A stretch of 64,000 bases of DNA. Source: Euonymus europaeus (Eukaryota; Streptophyta; Magnoliopsida; Celastrales; Celastraceae). The DNA lies in the NCBI GenBank assembly GCA_963580455.1, contig OY756970.1, positions 17,174,001 to 17,238,000 on the forward strand, written 5' to 3'. The notes under the pieces were generated by a model. It saw only the letters and a list, made by a program, of their open reading frames with translations, was not told where the DNA came from and did no database searches. Numbering within the stretch: the first letter of the stretch is position 1; each line of letters begins with the position of its first letter. The translations under genes and the position numbers were made by a program. Shown here piece after piece: positions 1-10,752 of this stretch.

Positions 1-2083
1 TATGTGTTTTGGTTGTGAATATTTGGACTTTTGTAGTTAATCAGTAGGGGTTGGATATGGATTAGAAAGGATAACAGACTGATGGTAATTAAGCTTTATA
101 GCGATTATAGGGGAAATTTGCTCTTCCATGTCATTGAACTTGGTTCTTGCATTATAAAGTTATCTGTTTCAAGGGCAATTCAAGAACATAATAGGCATAG
201 CAATAGCAATAATAAATAATGTTGCTTTAACTATAGCTCTTCACACTCTTCTGGTTGAGGCTTGATGGTTACTTAGTTAGGTGAGTATACTATCCTCATT
301 TCTTCATCATGTAGTTACTGAATTGCAGCCTCTCTGTTCCAACACGAACAATTCCTGTTAAGGACTCTTCCCTTTGTTAGAGGCACACTTAAGAAGTATT
401 TTTGTGTTTCTGGTTTTTGGCATATACTCGAGAATCTGACTCTGGGGAAATCAATTTCTTTGAACATTGTCATGATCTCCTAATTGCTAAATTTTTTGAT
501 GTATTTTGATAAATCAAGTAACTTTTGGGTCTGCTTTCAAACTCTCCATTTAATTTTATCTCCTTCTAAGTTCTAAGGGCTATTTTCTACATGCGAACAT
601 GTCTCCCAATAGTAGAGTTGTAGGGGGCAACCTAGAGGTCACAAATTTAATATTTGAAAACAACCTATTTGCAAATTATGTCTGGTAATGACTGCGTACA
701 TCTTTCATGTCTGCAACCCTGCCAACTGTGGGAGCCTTACGAGTATTGTTTGTTTTTGGTAATAAGGGCTAGTTTTTATCTCTTCTAAAATGGCCTTATG
801 AGCACCTTACCTTGGCTATTCCAATCATCTTAATCTCGGCCATGGCTCAGTAGCTTCCTCTTCAGCCGTGAATCTAGGCATTCAGTTGCTCCGTGCCATG
901 CCCCAAACACCAAAAATCACCCAAATTCGCAGTGCACCTGAATTTTTCGTGTTTCGTCAACTCCAAACTGGTCGCCATACTATGCCCATTTTCCTTCTCA
1001 ATAGCTAGAATGTTTCTGACGAAAATCAAGAAACATGGATATGTTCATAATGAAGAGTGAAGATCATGTTAATGTTATGGCTTGTAGCTGTTTTTATTCT
1101 TCGACTTTGCTGTTAAATTTCAGATTGTAATTGTGGTTGATTCCATGTATAATTCGTTTTCTTTTGGACTATAAAGATATGCATCGCATAAGTTGGCATT
1201 CATTTTCCTGATGCTACCTCAAAGCAAATATGGTTTAATTACATTTATTTGTTTGCTTATTTGCTTTTGTCACTAATATTCCCCTAATATACAGCTTCTT
1301 TTCTATATCAATATATCCTTCCCTTTTCTCATTTTTATGATGACAGATATTATTGCACCTCATTTGCTTTTTTCTTCACTGAAACAGGTGCAAAATCAAA
1401 ATCACTCTGCCTCATCTTAAATCTCTGGTAAAGCTGCTACTAAGATATATGTCTGCTTATCAATGTTTTATGGCTATTTTTGTGTGCCGGCCACAAGTCA
1501 TAGATCAATTGTTTTAAAAACTTTTTGCTTTCAAAATGAAAATAATGTAAAAACCTGTTTAGCATCTATAAATATTATTTATCTTTTGTCATCCAATTAT
1601 GGCTGATACTCCTGCTGCTTTTTATCTCATAACTTTGTTGTTGGGTGCTTTTTTCATTCATAATTTGTTGCAAAATTCTGAAGCTGTCTGATCAATTCTT
1701 GATCTTAGCTGCAGAAGTTCAGCTGCCACAGACAAAAAAAAAATCTTAATGAAAATTCATGGGGAAAAGCATGTATTTTTGACATGTTTGAAAATGTTGG
1801 TTAAGTTGGAAAACGTTGCATCAAAAACAACCCACTTGTGCGTTCATTATTTCCACAGTAGTCCCGATCGGACAGCTTTCTTAACATCCGGCCGCCATTA
1901 AACACCCCTCTCAAAATATCTTGTTACTTTCTTAGGTTTTTGCTTAGGATCTTCTAAGCATTCCTAATTCTCTATATAATCTTTACAGAAAGAGCAGTTT
2001 TTTCCTAGCGAAGTGAGGGCCTCTTTTGACCGGGTGAGGCATTTAAACAAAAAACTCTTCTTGCACTTGCTTAACAAAAAACT
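1..2083. other. Intergenic region without a recognisable gene
   Basis: All six frames are closed by frequent stops and I recognise no conserved protein. The stretch is AT-rich with short T and A runs. The only recognisable item is a decayed SINE-like segment near 600-770. The left part may be the UTR or an intron of a gene outside the window, but nothing in the sequence proves this. Confidence 0.6.
600..770 (+). repeat. Decayed SINE-like remnant (Au-type resemblance)
   Basis: The segment holds, in order, a phrase like 'CCTAGAGGTCACAAATTT', 'GAAAACAACCTATTTGCAAA', 'ACTGCGTACATC' and 'GGGAGCCTTACGAGTATTG'. Box-B-like 'GAGGTCACnnGTTCnA', 'ACAGCCTCTTGCA', 'GGCTGCGTAC' and 'GCGGGAGCTTnGTGCA' occur in that order in the tRNA-derived Au SINE family of plants, as I recall it. 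The match is degenerate and no target duplication is visible. Confidence 0.4.
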
Positions 2084-2089
2084 GTGAAC

Positions 2090-3243
2090 ATGGCAAAGTG
2101 GAAGAAGCTACCAAAGGATCTTCTAGTCTTCATAGCAAAAACTCTCGAAACCCAGATAGATTATCTCCGTTTTAGATCTGTCTGTTCCTCCTGGAGGTCC
2201 TCCGCTCCAGCAAAGCCTCGAGATCTCCTCGGGCATTCCTCTGTTTCTGATGACCCTTCCACCGGTTCGAACGATAACAATTACCACGTCTCCAGACGCA
2301 CCATTTACATCATCGAATTGCCTGAAAGAATTCATCAGGACCAGCCAACAAGTCATCGATGGTTGATCAAGGTAGAGGAAGAAGTCACTGCCAACTCTCC
2401 AATTCCGTCTTCAAAACCCTTCCAGCTAACTTTCCAAGAGTGATCGACTTGTTGAATATCCATGTTCGTCAATTGGGTCTTGAGTATGTTCGTCAGTACA
2501 GAACAAATTACAGTCCTGCCAATGGGCCATTCAAAGGAACTCGCCAATTCCTGAATATTGGTAAGGTTGCCTTTATGGGTTTGAGTTGTGATAGTGATGA
2601 TTATGTATTGCTTGGGCCTTCTTCTTCTGGGGGATTGACCATGTTTAGTTCCAGAGATAACCAGTGGACTGCTATGGGTGATCACTGTCTGCAGTATGTG
2701 GATGTTATTGCTTTCAATGGCAAGTTATTTGCCATTGAAAAAAGAGGAATGACATCCATCATTGATCCATGCTGTTCATTAAAGTTTACCTCAATCGAGT
2801 CTTTAAGGTTTGGTGATGACTCCAAGCTCCTTGGTTTAATCAAATGGTGATTTGTTGTTGGTTAACATGTATGTATCTGCTTGGGTGAGGCAATACTGGG
2901 ATTTCAAGCCAATTGACAACAATAGTATTTTTAGCTTTACTGTGTTCAAGTTGGATGCCCAGTACTGGGAGCCAGTGAAAAGTTTAGGGAACAGTGTGTT
3001 GTTCTTGAGTGACCAATCCTCATTTTCAGCCTCTGCATCTGATGTTTATGGTGTCCAAGGAAACTGTATAATCTTTAGGTATGAATCTTTTATGTACTGG
3101 GGTGAGGAAGATGATCAATCAAAGAGGAGTAGCACATATGTATTTTGATCTTGAAAATGGTAGAGTCATGTGCAAAGGAGAAGCCAGAGTATTCCAAGTT
3201 GTTCTGGCCTCCTCCTGATTGGTTCACTACAATAGAAAAGTAA
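2090..3243 (+). pseudogene. F-box / DUF295 (SKIP23-like) pseudogene, multiple frameshifts
   Basis: The ATG at 2090 opens an F-box ('LPKDLLVFIAKTLETQID', 'FRSVCSSWRSS') followed by a DUF295/SKIP23-type body. Intact relatives are about 380-400 aa and act as substrate receptors of SCF ubiquitin ligases. Here the body is spread over several frames. The first frame runs to 'WLIKVEEE' and stops at 2443. The second (about 2380-2836) carries 'LPANFPRVIDLL'. The third resumes near 2840 as 'SNGDLLLVNMYVSAW' and runs to 3148. A fourth carries the family's 'SKLFWPPPDWF' ending and stops at 3243. Near 2835 an extra base coincides with a TAA where relatives have a Glu codon. At least three indels plus a stop make a functional full-length product unlikely. 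Sequencing indels could explain one shift but hardly all. Confidence 0.8.
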
Positions 3244-3603
3244 AGATTGGGAAATGAGTGTCCATTTTCCCCACCATAAAGTTCCACTTTTGACTAGTAA
3301 ATCACTAAATCTTATGTCAGATTCTTCCTTTCTTATGGCTTAAATTATAAAAACTCTCATGTCAAGTTTGGATACTCTGTTTCTACTACTTAAAAAAAAA
3401 AAAAAAGGAACTCTAACCAGATGTTGGATGGCAAATGGCTTCAAGTTAATCATCTAAATGCATCTGATTAAGAAATCACTCAGTCACATGATATCCTAGT
3501 GCATGATTAACCAAAACACTAGATTGACATATTTGTCACTGGTTAAAGACAGTCTTGAATATCTAATATCATGTCATATTTCATAATGTTAGTCAAAAGT
3601 CAT
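3244..3603. other. Spacer after the F-box pseudogene
   Basis: No coding signal was seen. The stretch is AT-rich with an A14 run near 3392-3405, and it ends at the 14-bp direct repeat that flanks the next insertion. Confidence 0.5.
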
Positions 3604-3639
3604 AAAATAAAATATAGCTATGTGGTACAAACTTAGAAC

Positions 3640-3677
3640 AACCACATCGCTAATATTAGGTGTGTGTAGGATATATA
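3640..3677 (+). promoter_or_regulatory. USE-like plus TATA-like module, copy A
   Basis: ACCACATCG (3641-3649) resembles the plant snRNA upstream sequence element RTCCCACATCG and is followed 22 bases later by TATATA (3672-3677). In plants, USE-to-TATA spacing of about 23-26 bp is typical of Pol III U6-type promoters and about 34 bp of Pol II types. The USE match is imperfect and no snRNA sequence follows, so function is unproven. Confidence 0.3.
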
Positions 3678-3875
3678 GGATTCCGCGTTACAATTGGTTG
3701 GCCCTTTTGTAATGGCGTGTCCTGTCTCTGTCCTGTATGTGTGTGTCTGTATTTTCGAAAGAACCAAGCTTTGTAGCCTTCTGTCGTGGTCTGTAAACTC
3801 TTAGGGGTCAGTGTTTGATTGATGCTTCGGTGTCTGTCCTGTATTGGCTTACCGTCGTTGGTTGTCCTAAGTTTG

Positions 3876-3915
3876 TACCACATCGCTAATATTAGGTGTG
3901 TGTGTAGGATATATA
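3876..3915 (+). promoter_or_regulatory. USE-like plus TATA-like module, copy B
   Basis: TACCACATCG (3876-3885) is followed by TATATA (3910-3915) after 24 bases. This is the second copy of the module at 3640-3677. The sequence downstream of the TATA-like box is shared by both copies and contains an early TTTT run, which Pol III would read as a terminator. Confidence 0.3.
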
Positions 3916-4374
3916 GGATTCCGCGTTACAATTGGTTGACCCTTTTGTAATGGCGTGTCCTGTCTTTGTCCGTGTGTGTCTGTATTTTCGAAAAAATAAA
4001 ATATAGTTGTAGTCAAAAGATCACTTGAATTAAGGTTGAGATGTTAGCTCTTCTACTCTTGTCAACTAGTCAAAACTCAACAATAAGGTTGGCATGACCC
4101 CGGTCGGATCAGGGTATCTGGTGCACCAATTTTTCTATAAAATAATCTGAGATTATATTTGTGTATTATTTAGCTTAAAGACTTCACTAGTGTATTTTTC
4201 GTCTGAAACAAGAATCAAACTCGGCATGTAAAATGCATACTAATTATAGACCGTTAGATATAAATTCAAAAAATTCTATTTTAGATTACAATAACTTTAT
4301 TTTTATTTCGAATGAAAAATATATTATTAAATTCGTCATGCTAAATAATAAATATAGTTTTTCAGATTTTTAAC

Positions 4375-4758
4375 TAGGGCTATTCACGAGCTGAGCCATT
4401 ATCGAGCTATTCGGCCTCGAGCTCAATAAGGCTCAGCTCGAGTTCGTTATGGAGCTTGAACATATGTGTGAGTTCATTTATCAAACGAGCTCGAATTCGA
4501 GACTTATGCTATTCGACCGGCGAACTTGCGAGCCGACTCGTTAAGGATTATAATATTATTAATATATATTATAATATAAATAGAAAATTCATAAATTATA
4601 AATATACATTTTTAACAAGCCGAACTCGAGCTCATGACTACTAAAACGAACCAAATTCGAACACTTAAATAAAACTCAAGCCTGAACCCGAGCTTTTCCA
4701 GACGAGCCGAGCCTGAACATTCAGAAATTCGGCTCGGCTCGACTTGTGAACAACCCTA
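4375..4758. mobile_element. MITE with TAGGGC termini and GAGCTCG-rich arms
   Basis: The ends are inverted: the left begins TAGGGCTATTCACGAGCTGA and the right, reverse-complemented, begins TAGGGTTGTTCACAAGTCGA. Both arms are rich in CGAGC/GAGCTCG blocks, and the middle is AT-rich. This is the layout of a widespread plant MITE family with TAGGGCTGTTCACGAGC termini. The outer TA could belong to the element or be a 2-bp duplication. No longer target duplication is visible. Confidence 0.65.
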
Positions 4759-5061
4759 CCGGATAGGTACAGTGTTGAAGGCCACTGGACATACCCTGAT
4801 CCAAGCCCGGTCTAGCCACTAAGTTAGAGCCTTATGTTTCATGAAATGGGCCTCATGCAGAGCCCATTCTCATTCTCACCATGAGCCCAAATTCATTGAA
4901 GTCCGAATCCCAATCCCGACAGGTGGAGGTGGGGCATATGCACAGATGTAGGAACATAGGAGTAAGATTTCTAGACGGTGGAGCTGACTGCTGATCAAAC
5001 GAAAGCTCCAATCCATCAATTAGGAATCTCAACCTACGAAGGCGTGAAACCCTAGTCGAAG

Positions 5062-8000
5062 ATGCCGAAGAAGATGGGAGTGAATTCCAAAGCCGAGGAG
5101 GCTCGGGCTCGGAAGAGCGCTACCGAGGCGGAGCGAAAGTCGCGGGAGGCTCGCGAGAAAGAAGAGCAGTACTGGCGTGAAGCCGAGGGCTCCAAGTCCC
5201 GTGCTGCTAAGAAGAAGGAGGAGGAGAACGAGAAGAAGGCGGAGGCCGCTGCCCGTCGCGCTGAGGCTCGTCGTTTGGCGGAGCTTGAAGAGAAAGAACT
5301 CGAAAACGCCATGAAGAAACCCGACAAAAAGGCTAATCGGGTCGCTATTCCGGTCCCGAAGGTCACTGAGTTGGAGCTCCGCCTTAGACGAGAGCAGGAG
5401 CAGGCTGAGCTTGCAAAGAAGGCTGAGGAGGCAAAGAAGCGCCACGCCCGGACTGCTGCCGAGGAGGAGTACGAGAGAATGGTGCTGGTGAGCAACACTA
5501 ATCGCGATGATTCAATAATAGAGGCAAGCACCGTGGAGGATGCAATTGCTAAGATGGCAGTCTCGGACAACCTGCCAGTTGATCGTCATCCCGAGCGGAG
5601 GCTCAAGGCGTCCTTCAAGGTGAGGCTAATGGAAAGCAATAAACGGATGTTCTTTGAACTGTGTTGATTTCTTGATTGTGTTTGAGAAATTGCATAATGG
5701 AACCAATGTTCTTGATTTAGATGAGCTTGACGAGAGATTATTATACTTTAAGAAAGAATGCTGATTTTGTTTGGTTAAGTTTGATTTTAGTCTGTGAATT
5801 GTTTTGTTCTGATAGGATATATTACAGGATAGTTACTTTTATCGTAGTGGTCTTTTATTTTAGTTGCCTGCTAGCATTGATGGAAAGCAAAAGCTCTTTT
5901 AATTGCACAGAGTACTGGTGTTTGATATTGAGGAAGCTTTCCTCTCTCTTTTTTCCAATTGACGCGCATAGGAAAAAAGAGAGGCTACAACACTGTGCGC
6001 CACTGTCAAGGAAGAAGTAAATGAATTTGTTGAATCTCATTTGATTAAAAATATTTTGTTTTTCCTTGTTAGTTGTGATTTCATATAATGTGTCATTCTT
6101 CTGTTAGATGATTGTCTGTCATATAATCCATATGATGCATGGCTTCTCTACAAACTTTTTATATCTGCAAGAGTTGCCTATTTTGAATCTGGCACTATAT
6201 GGTGAGGTATTATTGATTTGGTGACAGATTGTAGATATTGCAACACTGTAAACCAGGAAATCTCTCTCTTCCTTAGTGGGCAACCCAAGAAATTTCATGG
6301 TGGCAAGATTTAAGGGCTCAAATGGACTCTTTACTAAGCCAAAGATATGTTGAAAGTACTCAAAGGTTCCCAGTCCTTGATAGATGAAATTGTGATTACC
6401 TAATCTGCTTCATCAATGGATCAGGAGATTGGTGCTATTATTGATGGCCACACTATGCGGCTATCCATTATATGCTTCTTCTTCTTCTTGGTTTTTTTTT
6501 TTTTGAGTTTTGTGATGCATTTCAAGGTGCAACATTATGAAACTTGTTGCCGCCTTACTGCTACCAACTTCCATTTTTCATGATATGAGTGTTATCCTAT
6601 GTTACATTTGGCACTTATAATTTCCATTGTCAATCCACCAAGTGTTGATTGAAATGCATGTCAAGGCTGTATGACTACATATGCTGTGGCTTGTTTTGTG
6701 CTGCAGAAGATATACAAGGAGTTGGTCTTTTATTTACTACTGTGCAGCTTTTTGAGGATCTGTGCTGTGTTAATTCTGTTCAATATAAACACTATTATCT
6801 GTTAGTTCCTAAGCTGTGAACTAGCATCATCCTGTTCCTTTTAATGACTTAAATTGATTTTTCTCGTGCTTTTTATGTGCTTCTCCATCTATGTTGATTA
6901 TGCACTGAGTTAATCAAATGGCGTAGGCTTTTGAGGAAGCTGAGATGCCCAGGCTGAAGGAAGAGAAACCTGGCCTTACTCATAACCAATACAAGGATTT
7001 GATATGGAAGCTGTGGAAGAAATCTCCAGACAATCCGCTCAATCAGGTATAATTAAGTCATTTTTCTTCTTAACATTGCCTCCGAGAAGATTTTCAATGT
7101 GCATTTGCAGTAACAGAGATGAGGCTTTACTTTCCAACATTGAAATAGAAAGTATGTTTGCTTTCATATGGCATTGATCATTCCATTTGAAAGACAAACA
7201 AAGTGTTGTGTTTTCAGTTTTCAGTTTAAAATAAAAAAATGAAATGCAAGATTTTAAATCTTTAGATGAATGACAGTTTGACAACTATATTATTTAAGAA
7301 CCCTTAATAACCGAAAGAATGTTTTATTTTGTTTTGTGAAGTTGATGACTTTTTAAACGAGTTTTCTGGAAAAGAAGTTGCACACTTGCACTCATCAAAA
7401 ATGCATTTCAACCGATCCTTAAATACTTGCAAGTTTGAAAATACGTATGAGTTTGAGTTTGCTATTGATTATGTGAAACAGACGCAAAATCTTAAGTTTG
7501 TTAAGCTCACTTTTAGTTCTATGAATAGTAAAGAGATTAAGAACTTTGTGTTTTATGAAGGCATTTAATATGTTTATTAAAGTTAAAATCTATATACAAT
7601 ACTTAAAAGCCGAAACGTTTAAAGCTTATACGCTGCACATCGTTGCGGTAATCAGTGAGTAAATTTTTTTTAAAAAAAAAAAACTAAAAATTAAAAATCT
7701 AGGTGATTTGTATGGCAATTATATTTGGGCTCTATAAACATATATATACTAACTTGATAATAATTCTATTACTATTATATATATACATATATATATATAT
7801 TAAAAAAATTATAGTATTTATTAAAACTTAAATTTTGTATTTTGGTTGGCACTTTTCGCTCATTGAGCACGGGCTCTCGATTAGTTAATTTTAATTTAGA
7901 AAACATAATTAATATTTTAATCTATGAATGAACAAATATTTGACAGTGCCAAAAAGGTGAAATACTTTGTCATATTTTTTTAAGTATAATTTTAATAAGA

Positions 8001-8260
8001 GGATTGTTTTATATACTGTCTAAGATTCATCATGTTTGCTCAACCCTGAGGGGGTTGAGGTATCGATATCTGCCTGAATGTCTATCTCTCATGATCTCTC
8101 ATCCTTTCATGGTTTGTTGGTTTTAACTTCTTTTTACTTGCCAGGTGTTCTCTTACTTTTTTTCTCGTGCTTATGTTAAAGAACTTGCTCATGACATTTA
8201 TATTCCTCTTCTACAACTGATCCGATACCTATTTCTTTGAATTTGCAGATTGCTGAATGA
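5062..8260 (+). CDS. CCDC124/Lso2-like coiled-coil protein
   Basis: Three coding exons with GT-AG introns give 229 aa: 5062-5619, 6927-7046 and 8249-8260 (all phase 0). The product starts MPKKMGVNSKAEEARARKS and is a long charged Ala/Glu/Arg/Lys coiled coil (about residues 8-140). It ends with the family signature 'AFEEAEMPRLKEEKPGLT', then 'QYKDLIWKLWKKSPDNPLNQ' and IAE. CCDC124 and yeast Lso2 bind the ribosome and help idle or stressed ribosomes recover, and yeast/plant Oxs1 relatives are linked to oxidative-stress tolerance. The plant role is inferred. The last coding exon is only 12 nt. Intron 1 (1.3 kb) and intron 2 (1.2 kb) contain no genes; intron 2 carries repeat-like DNA. GC-rich exon 1 contrasts with AT-rich flanks and creates long antisense ORFs that are not genes. 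Confidence 0.93.
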
Positions 8261-8809
8261 ATGCTGGAGGCAAGTGGTTAAGGATTGCTGTAGTCTCATA
8301 TGTTCTGAAACAAATATGGTTGTCGCCCAATTGCTTATAGGATATCCTTTTAATCCATTTCCTATTTCTCCCTCCCATCCTTTAGGGATTTAATTACCAA
8401 CTATTGTACATGAGAGATGTATCCGCATAAAATGCACAGTATTCTGGATCTTGAGAGCAACTCCACTGGATAGTATTGCTGAATTTGTTACTTGTGAGTA
8501 CTTTTTTGTCAATTATTGTTAATTCATGCTATCGATTTTGTTTAATGAATTTACTTGAATATGTTAAACCCTGAAGAGATGTGATACTGGCTTTGTAGGA
8601 TCTATGTGTCGTTTTGATAATTGAAAATTGATGCCTTGCAGGTTTTCTTACCCTGCTCCTTTTTCAGAATCCTAAAGTTGTTGGTGGCCAATTAAGTTGG
8701 TGGAGTAGTTCTTGGAGTGTATTATTGTAGTGTGACGAGATTAATACTACGAGGAATGCCCAAAATACATTCTCCAAACGTCCACCACATCAATGAATCA
8801 ATCTCATAA
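8261..8809. other. 3' flank of the CCDC124-like gene
   Basis: This is presumed 3' UTR followed by spacer up to the MULE target site at 8810. No ORF or structured element was recognised. Confidence 0.5.
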
Positions 8810-8818
8810 AAGAAATTA

Positions 8819-9034
8819 GGGACAAGTTTCAAAATGGCCCCTCTATTTTAACGAATGGACCACTTAAGCCCTGTACTTTAAAACGGACCAAACAAACCCT
8901 TCTACTTATCAGATGAGGTCACGTTAGCCCCTCAACAAATTTTCCATCCAAAATTGCTGAGTTGGCTGTTAAGTGGTGACGTGGATGTTATTTTTTCAAA
9001 AACAAGATAATGACATGGAAAAAGAAAATACATG
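8819..9034 (+). repeat. MULE left terminal inverted repeat
   Basis: It begins GGGACAAGTTTCAAAATGGC. It pairs with 11200-11396 in inverted orientation, with very few differences over the outer 165 bp and about 20 extra bases in this arm near 8985-9010. Confidence 0.9.
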
Positions 9035-9204
9035 ACAGTGTTAAGCCCTAACATGGAGGTCCATCCCTTACATTTCGTTCGCCCCCCATTGCCGCCCCTC
9101 ATCGAAGCAGCAGCTCTACCAAGAGATAGGTTTTCTTGCTGAGCTTCAACCAGGTAATTAGATTGTGTTCTCCATTTCATTTGTGCTATGTATGTCTATT
9201 ACAA

Positions 9205-9390
9205 GATTTCGATTTGGGGATTTCGATTTCGATTTAGGGATTTCAATATATGGATTTCGATTTAGGGATTTCGATATATGGATTTCGATTTCGATTTAGG
9301 GGCTTTATATTGTTTCAGGGATTTCGATTTGGGGAAGTTCTACTCTGGTTGCTGCTGATTTTTTCAGGGATTTCGATTTCGATTTGCTCT
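9205..9390 (+). repeat. Degenerate GATTTCGATTT(AGGG) repeat array inside the MULE
   Basis: Units such as GATTTCGATTTAGGG and GATTTCGATATATG recur about a dozen times, mostly head to tail, in the subterminal region between the left TIR and the ORF. There is no coding potential. Subterminal repeats bind transposase in some DNA transposons; that role here is speculation. Confidence 0.75.
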
Positions 9391-9940
9391 CGGTCCACAA
9401 TTTCAGGTGAATAGCTGGTTCTATGGATAATTTAGGAGCTGGTTTTTATGGCATGATTTTACCTTGCTTGTCGACATGGTCTTTGATCACATGAGTTCTT
9501 GATTGTCCGCCATTTTCTTTAGTGTCTTGTTCTCCTTTATGTTCCACAATTACCATTGCAGCAAAGAAAGGGGGCACTGGGACACTAGGGTTTAATTGCT
9601 TTGATGTTCTGCAATTCCATTGTAGGTCCATAATTAGCTTTTGTGTTCTGCAATTACTTTGCAATCGTTCTTTAGTCAATGAGATTTCTCCTTATGCTCA
9701 AATGAAGAATTTCTTTATGTTCCTTTTCATTTAAATGTGCAATTTCACGTGCCATAACTCTGCCAACGCTGTAAATTTCTCTACAATTTCTAAAGATGCC
9801 ATTGATGCATAATTAATCAAAGTTTTACTTTTAAACAGAATATCTGTCTATATCTGTCTTTGTTGGCTTTTATGTTATCATATATTGTTCCTCCTATGTT
9901 TATTCTGGATTCTTTATTTCATTATTGTAGGCTCACTGAA

Positions 9941-10752
9941 ATGGTGAAACTCAAGGCCAGAGCATGTAGAAAACAAGCGCCACTGAGTTATTCGAGTTCT
10001 GAGTCTGACGATAGTACTGATGGGTATGAAGAAGACATCCTACCTGTGGACAATGGTGAGAAAGCTGAAGATTATATCAATCTTTGGTATAGGACACCTA
10101 CATACATCAGAGCTTATCAGGGGCCACTTGAACCTATCAGAGGGGAAAATATGTGGCCAATAAGTGATGGAGATGCAGTGGTCCCTCCAAAGCTGAGGAA
10201 GATGCCGGGTAGACCTAAGAAAAGGAGGAGAAGGGAACATAATGAGATGATTGTGAAATCTAAGATGTCCCGAGAAGGTAGAAGCATGACTTGTCATATT
10301 TGCAAGGGAAAAGGACACAATGCAAGAAACAAAACTTGTCCGGGAAGGGGAGGTAGCAGTAGTCAGAGGAGTGAAATAACTGACTTGACTGGGACTCCTA
10401 CACCAACACAGGAGGGTGTAGGTTCTGCTAATGCTTCTGTTAATGCTCCAGTAAGAACTAGTGGCTCAACATCTAAGTATGTCAGTCCTTTCCACAAAGA
10501 AAATCGACCAAAGACCAAACCAAGAAAGAAGAATTTGCTAACTGGTTTTGGCCTCTACATTAATCCTGAAACCGGACGTTCAATTCTAAATGTAAGTTTA
10601 TCATAATTTATTTTTTCTCCATTGATTATTGTTTGAAATAATGTGATTATGGTTTTCTTTTGTAGCCTGGAACTTCCATCTCAAGGGTCATCGATCGTGG
10701 AAGTCAAAAATCAAATACGGGATCAAAAGACAAGAGTCATCCTAAACCATAG
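9941..10752 (+). CDS. Core-deleted MULE transposase (N-terminal plus C-terminal parts only)
   Basis: Two exons, 9941-10591 and 10666-10752 (donor GTAAGT, acceptor TTTTGTAG), encode about 245 aa. The ATG at 9941 is preceded by a good acceptor (TTATTGTAG at 9922-9930), so a 5' leader exon may exist. Residues 1-40 are a basic then acidic Ser/Asp stretch like MULE N-termini. The next part, 'INLWYRTPTYIRAYQGPLEP' then 'IRGENMWPISDGD', 'PPKLRKMPGRPKKRRR' and a zinc knuckle (CHICKGKGHNARNKTC), is the region that lies after the SWIM domain in full MuDR-type transposases. The DDE catalytic core and the SWIM motif are missing between them. The frame is kept, so a small DNA- or protein-binding product is possible. 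It cannot catalyse transposition. Confidence 0.75.

Larger units (their letters stand above)
3604..4006. repeat. About 375-bp insertion flanked by 14-bp direct repeats, with internal direct and inverted repeats
   Basis: The 14-mer AAAATAAAATATAG occurs at 3604-3617 and again at 3993-4006. Between them, a unit of about 117 bp is present twice in direct orientation (3642-3760 and 3879-3994) and nearly identical. A 23-bp sequence at 3620-3642 is repeated inverted at 3861-3883 with one mismatch. Variable-length target duplications of this size suit a non-LTR retroposon or a processed insertion, but the flanks are AT-rich, so this stays an inference. No protein is encoded. Confidence 0.5.

Noticed and set aside
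5029..5570. Two long minus-strand ORFs (138 and 172 codons) over exon 1 of the CCDC124-like gene
   Set aside because: Leu/Ser/Arg-rich antisense translations of a biased Glu/Ala/Arg coiled-coil exon; no family signature, while the plus strand matches a conserved protein.
7329..7568. 79-codon ORF in intron 2 of the CCDC124-like gene
   Set aside because: No recognisable family and no splice context; AT-rich intron or repeat DNA easily gives such an ORF.
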